Positions 7,759 to 18,017 of a stretch of DNA of 64,000 bases are shown here, piece by piece. Made by a program: the position numbers and the translations under genes. Source of the DNA: Chryseobacterium antibioticum (lineage in GTDB: Bacteria > Bacteroidota > Bacteroidia > Flavobacteriales > Weeksellaceae); contig NZ_JABBGI010000021.1 of assembly GCF_012927325.1 (NCBI RefSeq), positions 17,393 to 81,392 on the forward strand. The letters run 5' to 3'. Each line of letters opens with the position of its first letter. Position 1 is the first letter of the stretch. The notes beneath the pieces are model-generated. The model worked only from the letters and a program-made list of their open reading frames with translations, had not been told where the DNA came from and ran no database searches.

Positions 7759-8349
7759 ATGAATATAGATGAATTAAAAAACGCTTGGAATGAAGATGTT
7801 TCCGAAGAAGCACCTGAAATAAGTATGGAGCAAAGAAATAAGATCAACCTTCCGCTGGAAAAAATGCGTAAAAATATGCGCATGGAATTCTGGTCCATCA
7901 TTGGAATCTTTATATTTTCATTTATAGTATGCGCTTTCTGCAGACCCTTTAAACTACAGTTTTATATTACGGTTCTCATAGCGTCAATGCTGATGGTTAC
8001 GATCTTCTTTTTTAGTAAATTTTTCAGGCTTTACAGCGATATCAGCAATCCGATGCTCAAAACATATGATTCTTTAAAAGATCTGGTGATGCAGGTTAAT
8101 CTGAATAAACAGTATTATCTATCCTATTATCTGAGCTTTGTGCCTTTTATCGTCTGCGAAATGATCATTGTGATAGAATTTATTCCTTGGCCTGAACCCA
8201 TGAGTGAAATAAAAACGGCCGTAATTCTGATCAGTTCAGTTACGATAGGATTATTTGTGCTGTTTGTGACGGGGAAATTCTGGTTCAACCGTTACTACGG
8301 AAGATATATTGTACATATTGAAGATCTTGTGAAGGAATTAAAAAAGTGA
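7759..8349 (+). CDS. Membrane protein, probable partner (anti-sigma-like) of sigma copy 2
   Basis: A 196-residue paralogue of the protein at 5943, with head MNIDELKNAWNEDVSEEAPE and four hydrophobic spans (FWSIIGIFIFSFIVCAF, FYITVLIASMLMVTIFFF, YYLSFVPFIVCEMIIVI, AVILISSVTIGLFVLFV) before the shared YYGRYI segment. It stops there, while the paralogue continues for about 90 residues with another span. The stop is followed by a strong hairpin at 8355. Function inferred from the operon with the sigma factor. Confidence 0.7.
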   Translation: MNIDELKNAWNEDVSEEAPEISMEQRNKINLPLEKMRKNMRMEFWSIIGIFIFSFIVCAFCRPFKLQFYITVLIASMLMVTIFFFSKFFRLYSDISNPMLKTYDSLKDLVMQVNLNKQYYLSYYLSFVPFIVCEMIIVIEFIPWPEPMSEIKTAVILISSVTIGLFVLFVTGKFWFNRYYGRYIVHIEDLVKELKK

Positions 8350-8354
8350 AAACA

Positions 8355-8383
8355 GTTTCGGCGGGCTGAAAGCCCGCCGAAAC
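8355..8383. terminator. 13-bp perfect hairpin with GAA loop
   Basis: GTTTCGGCGGGCT, GAA, AGCCCGCCGAAAC, placed between convergent genes ending at 8349 and 8393. It has no strong T run on the plus strand, so it may also be a dispersed element. Confidence 0.65.
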
Positions 8384-8392
8384 CGTATAAAA

Positions 8393-9925
8393 CTATTGAT
8401 GTTCTTTTTCTTTTGCAATTTCTTTTTTTACCCATTCCAGCTGCGGATCTTTTTTATCGATAATATCCTGCATGCTTTCTGTAATGGTAATATCAGGGAT
8501 GACTCCTTTTTTTGTATTCAGAAAATCGATGTTGGGTTGCACCAATAACAATCCAATAGGAAGATTGATCCTCGAATTAGGTAGCTTTTGGTAGGAATAA
8601 AATCCTGCAACAGTTCCGTCATTCGCACCGCCGGTTTCTTCGCCTACAAGAACTGCCCGTTTATCATATTTCAGTTTCGCTGTGATAATTGAAGACGCTG
8701 AAAAACTTCCGCCGTTGATCAGTACAAAAACCTTCCCATTGAAGGCGTTCTTGTTGGGTTTCGTAGGTTGATCTGCTTTCATTTTATAGTAGACCTTTCC
8801 ATCTTTTTTATAAGTACTGAAAGTCTGGGCAAAAACATAAGTAGGGTAGGCCAGACTCTTAAAAGCATATTGAAAAGCACTGCTTTTTCTGAAATAATTG
8901 GTCTTTAGAGGAGTCAGTCTTGACGTAAGCTGTGATGGTTTTATCAGGACATAGGGCTTCGGAGCCAGATATGAATACAGGTTGTTGATCTCATACAAAG
9001 ACCCGCCGTAGTTGTTGCGGACGTCTATGATAAGGTATTTGGATCCGGCATTTTTTATCTTTGCAAATGTTTCCTTGTAAAACTTATCAGAATAATCCCT
9101 TGAAAAACTTTTTACTTTTATATACGCTGTTGTGCTGTCTTTATCTAGAAATTTGAAATTCCGGTTATAAGAATTGCTTGAGGCTACATAATCATTCACT
9201 TTCTTCTCAGGAGTGCGTTTTTCCAGCTGTTTATCCTGGTCCAGATCATTTTTGGATTTGGATTCCCGGTGTAATGTATATGTGTGTTTTTCACCGTTGT
9301 ACAGTGTTTCTATAGTTGCGGTGTTTTTAAACCCGTTTTCTGCAGTATAAAAATTAAAGAAAACATCCTTTAAAAAATAAGACTGAAAGGTATTGTTATA
9401 GCCGTCGCTGCTGATGAGTTCACGGTATTTTTTTAAATATTCAGTAACAGGAATAGCATTGATAGACAAAACTTCAGTTCCCGGTTGTATATTTTCTATT
9501 GAGTCTCTGTTTTGAATGATATAGAGATGATTATCTTTTACATAATATTCAAAACGGCTGAACATTCCTTTCTTATTTTCAATAGTTTTGATTTCTCTTT
9601 TCGAAAACTTTTTTCTGGGGATTCTCAGCGACAAATGTCCTTCACGGATATCTGCAATAACGGGTTGCAGTTTAAAATAAAACTGCAGCGGAGTCAGAGG
9701 TTCGTTGATTGTCTGTTTCAGGCTGTCAAATTTATGGTCAAGATCCTGTTTGGAAATATACCAATAAAGCTGGGGATGCATCTTCTGAAGCTTAGAGTAG
9801 GCATAGTCTATGTCCTCCTTAAGCTTGTCCGGTTCAATGCATGACGCTCTCTGTTCATTATGCCTTCTGATAGAAGCACATGAAGAAAGGGCTGCTGCCA
9901 GCAATATGATCGAATAATTTTTCAA
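8393..9925 (-). CDS. S41 family peptidase, lipoprotein
   Basis: A 510-residue protein. The start MKNYSIILLAAALSSCASI is a lipoprotein signal with Cys 16. A long N-terminal helical/PDZ-like part (LYIIQNRDSIENIQPGTEVL) precedes the tail-specific protease domain: YLIIDVRNNYGGS, then VFVLINGGSFSASSIITAKL with the Ser nucleophile region and LVGEETGGANDGT. C-terminal processing-type S41 enzymes degrade or trim envelope proteins; flavobacterial lipoprotein members have no known substrate. It is a single gene; a related but more divergent S41 protein lies at 51946. Confidence 0.85.
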   Translation of the reverse strand: MKNYSIILLAAALSSCASIRRHNEQRASCIEPDKLKEDIDYAYSKLQKMHPQLYWYISKQDLDHKFDSLKQTINEPLTPLQFYFKLQPVIADIREGHLSLRIPRKKFSKREIKTIENKKGMFSRFEYYVKDNHLYIIQNRDSIENIQPGTEVLSINAIPVTEYLKKYRELISSDGYNNTFQSYFLKDVFFNFYTAENGFKNTATIETLYNGEKHTYTLHRESKSKNDLDQDKQLEKRTPEKKVNDYVASSNSYNRNFKFLDKDSTTAYIKVKSFSRDYSDKFYKETFAKIKNAGSKYLIIDVRNNYGGSLYEINNLYSYLAPKPYVLIKPSQLTSRLTPLKTNYFRKSSAFQYAFKSLAYPTYVFAQTFSTYKKDGKVYYKMKADQPTKPNKNAFNGKVFVLINGGSFSASSIITAKLKYDKRAVLVGEETGGANDGTVAGFYSYQKLPNSRINLPIGLLLVQPNIDFLNTKKGVIPDITITESMQDIIDKKDPQLEWVKKEIAKEKEHQ

Positions 9926-10071
9926 TGTGTTTTGACTTTTTCAATCGGCTAAGTTAAAAAGTTTAAGATTATTCTCGATTAAATAAATAATAAATTATTC
10001 CAAAAGCTTTATAAATTTAGTTAAAAATAACCTTCTATAGAATGATATTTTTAAGAGAAAGTAAAAGTCAA

Positions 10072-10079
10072 TACCTTTG
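10072..10079 (+). promoter_or_regulatory. -7 box TACCTTTG, very short leader
   Basis: Perfect TAnnTTTG only 12 nt before the ATG at 10092 and 18 nt before ATG 10098. No good -33 TTG is visible. The mRNA would have a leader of roughly 5-12 nt. Confidence 0.5.
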
Positions 10080-10091
10080 TCCCTTATTTAA

Positions 10092-11192
10092 ATGCAGATG
10101 ATATATTTGATTTTAATTGTTGTTTTTCTGGTTGCCATGTACTTCATAGTAATGAATCTGCCGGCTTTCGGAGCAGAACCGAAAGGCAAAAGATTGCAAC
10201 GCATAAAACAGTCAAAACTTTATAAAAACAGGGAATTTCAGAATATCAGCCATACTCCTAATATTGCTGAAGGGCACAGTACCCTAAAAGTCACTTATGA
10301 TTTCCTATTCGGTAAAAAAGATCCTTTGCTAAAGCCATTAAAAGCGATTCCTTCTATTCATACAGATTTAAGAAATATCCAGAAAAACCAGGATGTGTTC
10401 ATCTGGCTGGGGCATTCATCCTATTTTCTTCAGACCGACGGTGTTTCCTTTCTGATCGATCCGGTACTGAGTTTATATGGTTCTCCTTTTAAATATTTCA
10501 ACAAAGCTTTTAAAGGATCAGATATTTTTAAACCGGAAGATATTCCCAATCTTGATTATTTGGTGATTACGCATGATCATTTTGACCATTTGGATTATCC
10601 AACAGTGAAATCAATTAAAGACCGGACGGGCAGGGTTATTGTGCCTTTGGGAGCCGGAGCACATTTTGAAAGATGGAGCTACCATGAAGAAAGTTTGATT
10701 GAAGAGGAGTGGGGAACAGAAGTGCTTTTAAAAAATAATCTAAAAATAACCTTCACACCGGCGAGGCATTTTTCCGGAAGGAAAATAAAGCAAAACAATA
10801 CGCTGTGGACATCCTACGTTCTGGAAACTCCTACGAAAAAGATATTTTTGGGCGGTGATAGTGGATACGACTCTCATTTTAAAACGGTAGGGGAGCAAGT
10901 GGGTCCTTTTGATTATGCAGTTCTTGAGAACGGACAATACGATGAAGCCTGGAAATATATACATGCACTGCCCGAAGATGTCATTCAGGCAGCGATTGAT
11001 TTAAAAGTAAAAAATATTATTCCTGTTCATTCTTCAAAATTTGCACTGGCTCTTCATCCCTGGAATGAACCGCTTCAGAAAGTAACAGATTTAGGAAAAG
11101 AAAAAGGTCTCAATATCCTTACCCCGATGATTGGGGAAGTATTGGATTTGAACCATTTTGACCATCAGTTCAGAAATTGGTGGGAAGACTGA
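10092..11192 (+). CDS. MBL-fold metallo-hydrolase, NAPE-PLD/UlaG-like, membrane-anchored
   Basis: A 366-residue protein with an N-terminal membrane anchor (MIYLILIVVFLVAMYFIVM) and a metallo-beta-lactamase domain facing out. Metal ligands: IWLGHSSYFL, LVITHDHFDHLDY (HxHxDH), FTPARHFSGR, FLGGDSGYDSHF and the final IIPVHSSKFAL. This arrangement is that of N-acyl-phosphatidylethanolamine phospholipase D-like lactonases/phosphodiesterases. The substrate cannot be told from sequence. ATG 10098 is an equally good start given the -7 box at 10072. It ends 1 nt from the convergent GNAT gene. Confidence 0.85.
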   Translation: MQMIYLILIVVFLVAMYFIVMNLPAFGAEPKGKRLQRIKQSKLYKNREFQNISHTPNIAEGHSTLKVTYDFLFGKKDPLLKPLKAIPSIHTDLRNIQKNQDVFIWLGHSSYFLQTDGVSFLIDPVLSLYGSPFKYFNKAFKGSDIFKPEDIPNLDYLVITHDHFDHLDYPTVKSIKDRTGRVIVPLGAGAHFERWSYHEESLIEEEWGTEVLLKNNLKITFTPARHFSGRKIKQNNTLWTSYVLETPTKKIFLGGDSGYDSHFKTVGEQVGPFDYAVLENGQYDEAWKYIHALPEDVIQAAIDLKVKNIIPVHSSKFALALHPWNEPLQKVTDLGKEKGLNILTPMIGEVLDLNHFDHQFRNWWED

Positions 11193-11193
11193 T

Positions 11194-11481
11194 TCAGGCA
11201 TGCCAGATGTCCTTGTACCTTGCAGGATGGTTTTCAAACTGCTGGCGTACAAAATCACATTCCGGATCTACCAGAAGATCTTTTTCCTCAGAATAGCGTA
11301 CCAGTTCATCCAAAAGCATTTTGGCATAGCCGTGCCCTTCACGTTCCTCAATAATTTTGGTATAATAAACGATCAGGAGCCTTCCGTCAATTTTTATAGA
11401 CATATATCCTGCTTTCTCTCCATCCAATAATAGTTGCAGTTCGTCCTGATAGGGAGATATCTCAAACTTTATATTTTCCAT
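11194..11481 (-). CDS. Small GNAT-family N-acetyltransferase (YjdJ type)
   Basis: A 95-residue single-domain acetyltransferase: IKIDGRLLIVYYTKI (beta strands), then EEREGHGYAKMLLDELVRYS, the acetyl-CoA pyrophosphate loop, then LLVDPECDFVRQQFENHPARYKDI, which matches the compact COG2388/YjdJ family. Those proteins have the acetyl-CoA site but no proven substrate. Its stop codon is 1 nt from the end of the convergent MBL gene. No partner genes upstream. Confidence 0.85.
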   Translation of the reverse strand: MENIKFEISPYQDELQLLLDGEKAGYMSIKIDGRLLIVYYTKIIEEREGHGYAKMLLDELVRYSEEKDLLVDPECDFVRQQFENHPARYKDIWHA

Positions 11482-11871
11482 AATAATTAAGATTTAGTTG
11501 AGTTTAAATGATTTGCTTCATTCAGTTCATCAAGCATTGAATAATCTGGCAACATGACAATCCTATCGGATTTATACTTCTCACTCTTAAAATTACAAAT
11601 TAAAATAATACGAAACATGAGTTTTCCCTAAACTTAACGAAATTTTAAGTTCTTTTAAAAAGGTGAGCGCGTTGTAGTGTTTCAGACTAAGAGCTTATAA
11701 CAAGGGTCCTTTACTTGTAATTCGTGGTGTGCTGAACAAAGTTCTGAGGATATTATTCTAAGATGGACCAGGGGTGATTTGTTTTTTTAACAAAGATTAG
11801 GATTGTGCTTTATGAGATTGGCATTTTAATTGACTATGCTAAAACAGTTTAACTTTAAAACAAGCTAAAAG
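11482..11871. other. 390-nt gap, nothing recognised
   Basis: AT-rich spacer between the divergent GNAT gene and the secreted protein at 11872. No reading frame, terminator or repeat stands out. Confidence 0.6.
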
Positions 11872-12300
11872 ATGAAAAAAATATTAATTGCATTAATGCT
11901 TGCAGGCACATTTGGCCTCACTTATGCGCAGTCAGATTATTATAACGATTACAGAAGAAGTATCACAGATGTTAACTGGCAATCCGTGGCTGCAGATCTA
12001 CTGCTTTCGGTAGCACAAACCAACCAACTGAATGCTTTAAATGACAGATACCGTGATTATGATTCCTGGAACAGGGCTTATGTAAGCCAGCCCGATCGAT
12101 GGAGAGAAGACAGGTATTATGAAATAGAAAGAATACTTGGAAGAGAAAAGTATACTAAGTTTAAAACTAAATACTATAAAGGCCAGAATCCTGTAGCGGT
12201 CTATAACCGTAACAAGAATAACTATAAGAAAAGTAATTCCAAACAATACAAAGAGTATAGAAAGGAATATAAAAAAGAACACAAAAAGGGACATCATTAA
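11872..12300 (+). CDS. Secreted basic protein of unknown function
   Basis: A 142-residue protein with a clear signal peptide (MKKILIALMLAGTFGLTYAQ). The mature part has a Tyr/Arg/Asp-rich region (YYNDYRRSIT, LNDRYRDYDSWNRAY, DRYYEIERILGREKYTKF) and a strongly basic tail (KEYRKEYKKEHKKGHH). The middle resembles small helical 'LNxRYxxxxxW' periplasmic proteins that are common in this genus. No enzyme motif. Ends in its own terminator at 12333. Confidence 0.75.
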   Translation: MKKILIALMLAGTFGLTYAQSDYYNDYRRSITDVNWQSVAADLLLSVAQTNQLNALNDRYRDYDSWNRAYVSQPDRWREDRYYEIERILGREKYTKFKTKYYKGQNPVAVYNRNKNNYKKSNSKQYKEYRKEYKKEHKKGHH

Positions 12301-12332
12301 GTCTCAAATATCAACTATATATTCAATTTTAG

Positions 12333-12362
12333 ATGGCTGGCATTTTTGCCGGTCATTTTTTA
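12333..12362 (+). terminator. Terminator after secreted basic protein
   Basis: ATGGCTGGCA / TGCCGGTCAT stem with a T-rich 4-nt loop, then TTTTTTA. Confidence 0.75.
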
Positions 12363-12421
12363 TGGTATCTATAATCAGAATTTAAATATTTTTATTCGTT
12401 TGAATTTTATAACTTAGTACT

Positions 12422-13327
12422 ATGGAATCTAAAGAAACAATAAAAGGATTTTATTTACGCAATGCTTCAGTACAGAGGCTGGAGACTGATACCACTGCAG
12501 GAGTAGGACATTTTAATGTGTTTACACGGGAAAGCTGCTCACTCTTAACCCCTTATAGCAGGAGAGATTATTATAAAATTTCACTGATTATTGGAAAAGG
12601 AAAGCTTCATTATGCAGATAAATGGATCTATGTAGACCGTCCAGCCCTGTTATTTTCAAATCCCATCGTTCCTTATTCCTGGGAAGCAGAGAATGATGAC
12701 CAGACTGGCTGGTTCTGTCTTTTTACAGACCAGTTTCTGCAGAATGGTACCCGTCTGGGGAATCTTCAGGATTCACAACTTTTTAAAATTGGAGGAACCC
12801 CTATTTTCTTTGTCGATGAAGAACAGCAGAAGACTATCTCAGATCTTTTTATCAAGATGATGTCCGAGATCGAGTCCGAGTATATGCACAAATATGATAT
12901 GCTCCGTACCTGCCTCCATCTTTTGATTCATGAAACCATGAAAATGCATCCTGCGGAAAACTTTGAGCCCTATCAGAATGCGTCACATAGGGTTGCTTCA
13001 TTATTTATGGAACTTCTTGAAAGACAGTTTCCCATTGACAGCCCTGAAGCCTATTTGAAGTTAAAAACACCCAATGATTATGCACAAAGTTTGTCCATTC
13101 ATGTCAACTCTTTAAATCGTTCCGTAAAAGAAATGACCGGAAAGACTACAAGCCAGCAGATTGCTTCAAGAATTACTCAGGAAGCCAGCGCACTGCTGAA
13201 ACATACAGACTGGAATATCTCCGAAATTGCCTATGGATTAGGATTTGAAGAGCCTGCTTATTTTACCAACTTCTTTAAAAAGCAGACCGGATTAGCTCCC
13301 AATGCCGTCAGAACAACGGTTGTTTGA
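12422..13327 (+). CDS. AraC-family transcriptional regulator
   Basis: A 301-residue protein: an N-terminal cupin-like sensor (LIIGKGKLHYADKWIYVDRP, LFSNPIVPYSWE) and a C-terminal double helix-turn-helix (YAQSLSIHVNSLNRSVKEMT, GKTTSQQIASRI, WNISEIAYGLGFEEPAYFTN, FFKKQTGLAP). The family activates neighbouring catabolic or stress genes on binding a small ligand. Directly downstream, on the same strand, are an aldo/keto reductase and a Tat-type MBL protein, a frequent trio in Bacteroidota, so those two are its likely targets (inference). Confidence 0.9.
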   Translation: MESKETIKGFYLRNASVQRLETDTTAGVGHFNVFTRESCSLLTPYSRRDYYKISLIIGKGKLHYADKWIYVDRPALLFSNPIVPYSWEAENDDQTGWFCLFTDQFLQNGTRLGNLQDSQLFKIGGTPIFFVDEEQQKTISDLFIKMMSEIESEYMHKYDMLRTCLHLLIHETMKMHPAENFEPYQNASHRVASLFMELLERQFPIDSPEAYLKLKTPNDYAQSLSIHVNSLNRSVKEMTGKTTSQQIASRITQEASALLKHTDWNISEIAYGLGFEEPAYFTNFFKKQTGLAPNAVRTTVV

Positions 13328-13379
13328 TTTTTATAATTCTTAGTTTGAATTCTATAGAGCATCCGGGCTGTCCTTGTTA

Positions 13380-13387
13380 TAATTTTG
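13380..13387 (+). promoter_or_regulatory. -7 box TAATTTTG before aldo/keto reductase
   Basis: Perfect TAnnTTTG 28 nt before the ATG. No -33 TTG at the expected place, which would fit an activator-dependent promoter. Confidence 0.45.
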
Positions 13388-13415
13388 TCTTATCAATTTA
13401 AAATCACAACCCATT

Positions 13416-14417
13416 ATGAAATTCAGAAAATTAGGAAACACAGGAGAGCAGTTATCTGCAGTAGGTTTAGGATGTATGGGAATGAGCTTTGCTTATGGCC
13501 CGGCAGATGAACAGGAAAGCATCAGCACATTACACAAAGCATTAGACTTAGGGGTCAACTTTTGGGATACGGCAGATATGTATGCAGCCGGAGAAAATGA
13601 AAAACTGATCTCAAAGGTTTTGGTTCCCAACCGGGATAAGATCTTTATAGCTACCAAATTCGGATTCAGGTTTAAAGATGGAAAACCAAGTCACAGCGGA
13701 GCTCCGGGAACGTATTTTGACGGTTCGCCGGAATGGATCAAAAAAGCCGTTGATTTAAGTCTTCAGAGACTGAAAATAGATACCATTGATCTTTATTACG
13801 CCCACCGGATTGATCCGAATATTCCGGTAGAAGAAACGGTAGGTGCTATGGCAGAATTGGTAAAAGCAGGAAAAGTAAAGTATCTTGGGTTATCAGAAGC
13901 TTCTCCGGAGTCTATCAGAAAAGCGAATGCCATTCACCCGATCACAGCGTTGCAGTCAGAATATTCCATTCTTACCAAGGATATAGAAGATGAAATACTT
14001 CCGACCATCAGAGAACTGGGAATTACATTGGTGCCATATTCTCCGTTGGCAAGAGGCCTTTTTGCCAATATCAATGAAGTGCAGAATTTTGGTGACGAAG
14101 ATTTCAGAAAGACATTACCGCGCTATCAGGAAGAGTATTTGGAAAATAACAGAAACCTGGCCAGAGAAATCAATGAATTTGCTCAGTCTAAAGGTATAAA
14201 AGGAACTCAGTTAGCCCTGGCGTGGGTGTTAAACCAGGGAGAAGATATCATTCCGATTCCAGGAACTAAGCGCATCAAATATCTGGAAGAGAATATTGAA
14301 GCGGTGAACATCGATCTTTCACCATCAGATCTGGAAACCATCGATAGTCTTCTTAAAAAATACCCTAATGTAGGGGAGAGATATACTGAAGGTTCTATGA
14401 AATTAGTCAACAACTAA
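13416..14417 (+). CDS. Aldo/keto reductase
   Basis: A 333-residue NADPH-dependent TIM-barrel oxidoreductase. It shows GLGCMGMSFAYGP, the catalytic Asp/Tyr region NFWDTADMYAAGENE, Lys in FIATKFGFRF, His in YYAHRIDPNIP and the NADPH-binding IPIPGTKRIKYLEENI. It resembles the AKR13/YajO-like group acting on small aldehydes and ketones. Adjacent genes are the AraC regulator upstream and an MBL protein 70 nt downstream, probably one regulated unit for a reactive carbonyl or aromatic compound. Confidence 0.9.
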   Translation: MKFRKLGNTGEQLSAVGLGCMGMSFAYGPADEQESISTLHKALDLGVNFWDTADMYAAGENEKLISKVLVPNRDKIFIATKFGFRFKDGKPSHSGAPGTYFDGSPEWIKKAVDLSLQRLKIDTIDLYYAHRIDPNIPVEETVGAMAELVKAGKVKYLGLSEASPESIRKANAIHPITALQSEYSILTKDIEDEILPTIRELGITLVPYSPLARGLFANINEVQNFGDEDFRKTLPRYQEEYLENNRNLAREINEFAQSKGIKGTQLALAWVLNQGEDIIPIPGTKRIKYLEENIEAVNIDLSPSDLETIDSLLKKYPNVGERYTEGSMKLVNN

Positions 14418-14428
14418 ACATCCCTATT

Positions 14429-14461
14429 TCCGGATTCCTGCTTATTATTCAGGAATCCGGA
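14429..14461 (+). terminator. 12-bp perfect hairpin in the AKR-MBL gap
   Basis: TCCGGATTCCTG, 9-nt loop, CAGGAATCCGGA. There is no T run after it, so it may tune the level of the downstream gene or protect the upstream mRNA rather than end transcription. Confidence 0.5.
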
Positions 14462-14488
14462 TCTATTATAAAAACACCTATTTTGATT

Positions 14489-15481
14489 ATGAACAGAAGA
14501 GAACTTTTAAAAAACGGACTGATGGCAGGCGCATTAAGCTTTGTCCCTTTTACAGATGTTTTTGCAGGAACTAAAACAATTGTGCCGGATTCGGAAGAAG
14601 ATCTTTCCGGATTTAAAAAGATAAAACTGGGAGAATTGGAGGTATTCATTCTTACGGATGGATATATTCACGAGAAAAATGTCGATACATTCTGTCCGAG
14701 AGCCGATGTGCCTCAATTGAAAACAATTCTGAGGGATAATTTCCGACCGGATGATTATATAGACATGGCGATGAATCTGATGCTTGTCAAAACCAAGGAC
14801 AGAATCGTTTTATTGGATACCGGAATGGGGATTTTTGCTGATGAAAGAACTGGTTTTCTTTTAAAAAGTCTTCAAAAGGCCGGGTTTTCTCCGAAAGATA
14901 TCACAGATGTTTTTATTTCCCATGCTCACCCGGATCATATCGGTGGAGTGGTAGACAAACAGAATAATTTGGTTTTCCCCAATGCAGATTTTTACATTTC
15001 AAAGATTGAACATGACTTTTGGCTACAGGCTTCCATGAAAGATTTTAAAAACAGCTTTCTAAAGACCCAGCCGGAATTTCTTAATCAGGTGATTCCGCCT
15101 ATCCAGAATATTCTGAAAACAATTCGTCCGAAGCTCAGGTTTTATGACTTTAAAAAGCCTTTGTATGATCATTTCAGTTTTCAGCTCGCTCCCGGACATA
15201 CACCCGGACTTACGGTCATGACTATTTCTTCCGGTAGCGATACACTCATATATGTGGCAGATCTTATCCATTCCGATGTGATCCTTTTTCCGCATCCTGA
15301 ATGGGGTTTTTCAGGGGATACAGATCTTGATATTGCTGTAGAATCCCGTAAAAAACTCTTATCACAGTTAGCAGAAACCAAGACTAAAGCTTTTTCTTAT
15401 CATCTTCCATGGCCGGGACTTGGCTTTACAAAAAAGAAAGGGTCCGCCTATGAATGGATTCCTCAGAGCTTTATGAACTAA
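14489..15481 (+). CDS. MBL-fold metallo-hydrolase with Tat-like signal
   Basis: About 330 residues, starting at ATG 14489 (MNRRELLKNGLMAGALSFVP); the open frame reaches back only to a TTG. The NRR plus hydrophobic stretch looks like a twin-arginine signal, so the enzyme is probably folded and exported. The metallo-beta-lactamase core is DVFISHAHPDHIGGV (HxHxDH), LAPGHTPGLTVM, IYVADLIHSD, and FSYHLPWPGLGF. It resembles quorum-quenching lactonase/hydrolase members of the superfamily. Third gene of the AraC-AKR-MBL set; ends in a terminator at 15518. Confidence 0.85.
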   Translation: MNRRELLKNGLMAGALSFVPFTDVFAGTKTIVPDSEEDLSGFKKIKLGELEVFILTDGYIHEKNVDTFCPRADVPQLKTILRDNFRPDDYIDMAMNLMLVKTKDRIVLLDTGMGIFADERTGFLLKSLQKAGFSPKDITDVFISHAHPDHIGGVVDKQNNLVFPNADFYISKIEHDFWLQASMKDFKNSFLKTQPEFLNQVIPPIQNILKTIRPKLRFYDFKKPLYDHFSFQLAPGHTPGLTVMTISSGSDTLIYVADLIHSDVILFPHPEWGFSGDTDLDIAVESRKKLLSQLAETKTKAFSYHLPWPGLGFTKKKGSAYEWIPQSFMN

Positions 15482-15517
15482 TTAAACTTCAATTTTCTAC
15501 GACATAGTTTCTATAAT

Positions 15518-15545
15518 AAATCCTCTCATTTCCGGGAGGATTTGT
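15518..15545 (+). terminator. Terminator after MBL gene
   Basis: AAATCCTC / GAGGATTT stem with a 10-nt loop, then TGTTG. Confidence 0.65.
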
Positions 15546-15645
15546 TGATTAATAGTCTAAAGAGTTTGAGAATGGCAATGTATTTTAAATAGTATTTATT
15601 TGAAGACTTAATTAGGAATGGTTTCAAAATTTATTAATTCGGACA

Positions 15646-15675
15646 CAAAAAAAGCCCCTTAAAAAGGAGCTTTCG
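15646..15675 (-). terminator. Terminator of icd
   Basis: On the reverse strand GAAAGCTCCTT ... AAGGGGCTTT followed by TTTTTTGT. Confidence 0.8.
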
Positions 15676-15692
15676 TTTATATCAATCAGGAA

Positions 15693-17945
<2,253 letters not shown>

Positions 17946-17948
17946 TCA

Positions 17949-17956
17949 CAAATTTA
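17949..17956 (-). promoter_or_regulatory. -7 box TAAATTTG of icd
   Basis: Reverse-strand TAAATTTG, 37 nt before the ATG. No matching -33 TTG. Confidence 0.45.
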
Positions 17957-17989
17957 CTAAATATGATTGTTTTATAGAGTTATTTTGCA

Positions 17990-18014
17990 TAAAAAAAGAG
18001 GCAGGTGCCTCTTA
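17990..18014 (-). terminator. Terminator of secreted-protein operon
   Basis: Reverse strand AAGAGGC, 4-nt loop, GCCTCTT, then TTTTTTAT. Confidence 0.8.
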
Positions 18015-18017
18015 AGT

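Noticed and set aside
14429..14461. Hairpin between AKR and MBL genes as a riboswitch
   Set aside because: A single simple stem with no conserved aptamer-like elements.
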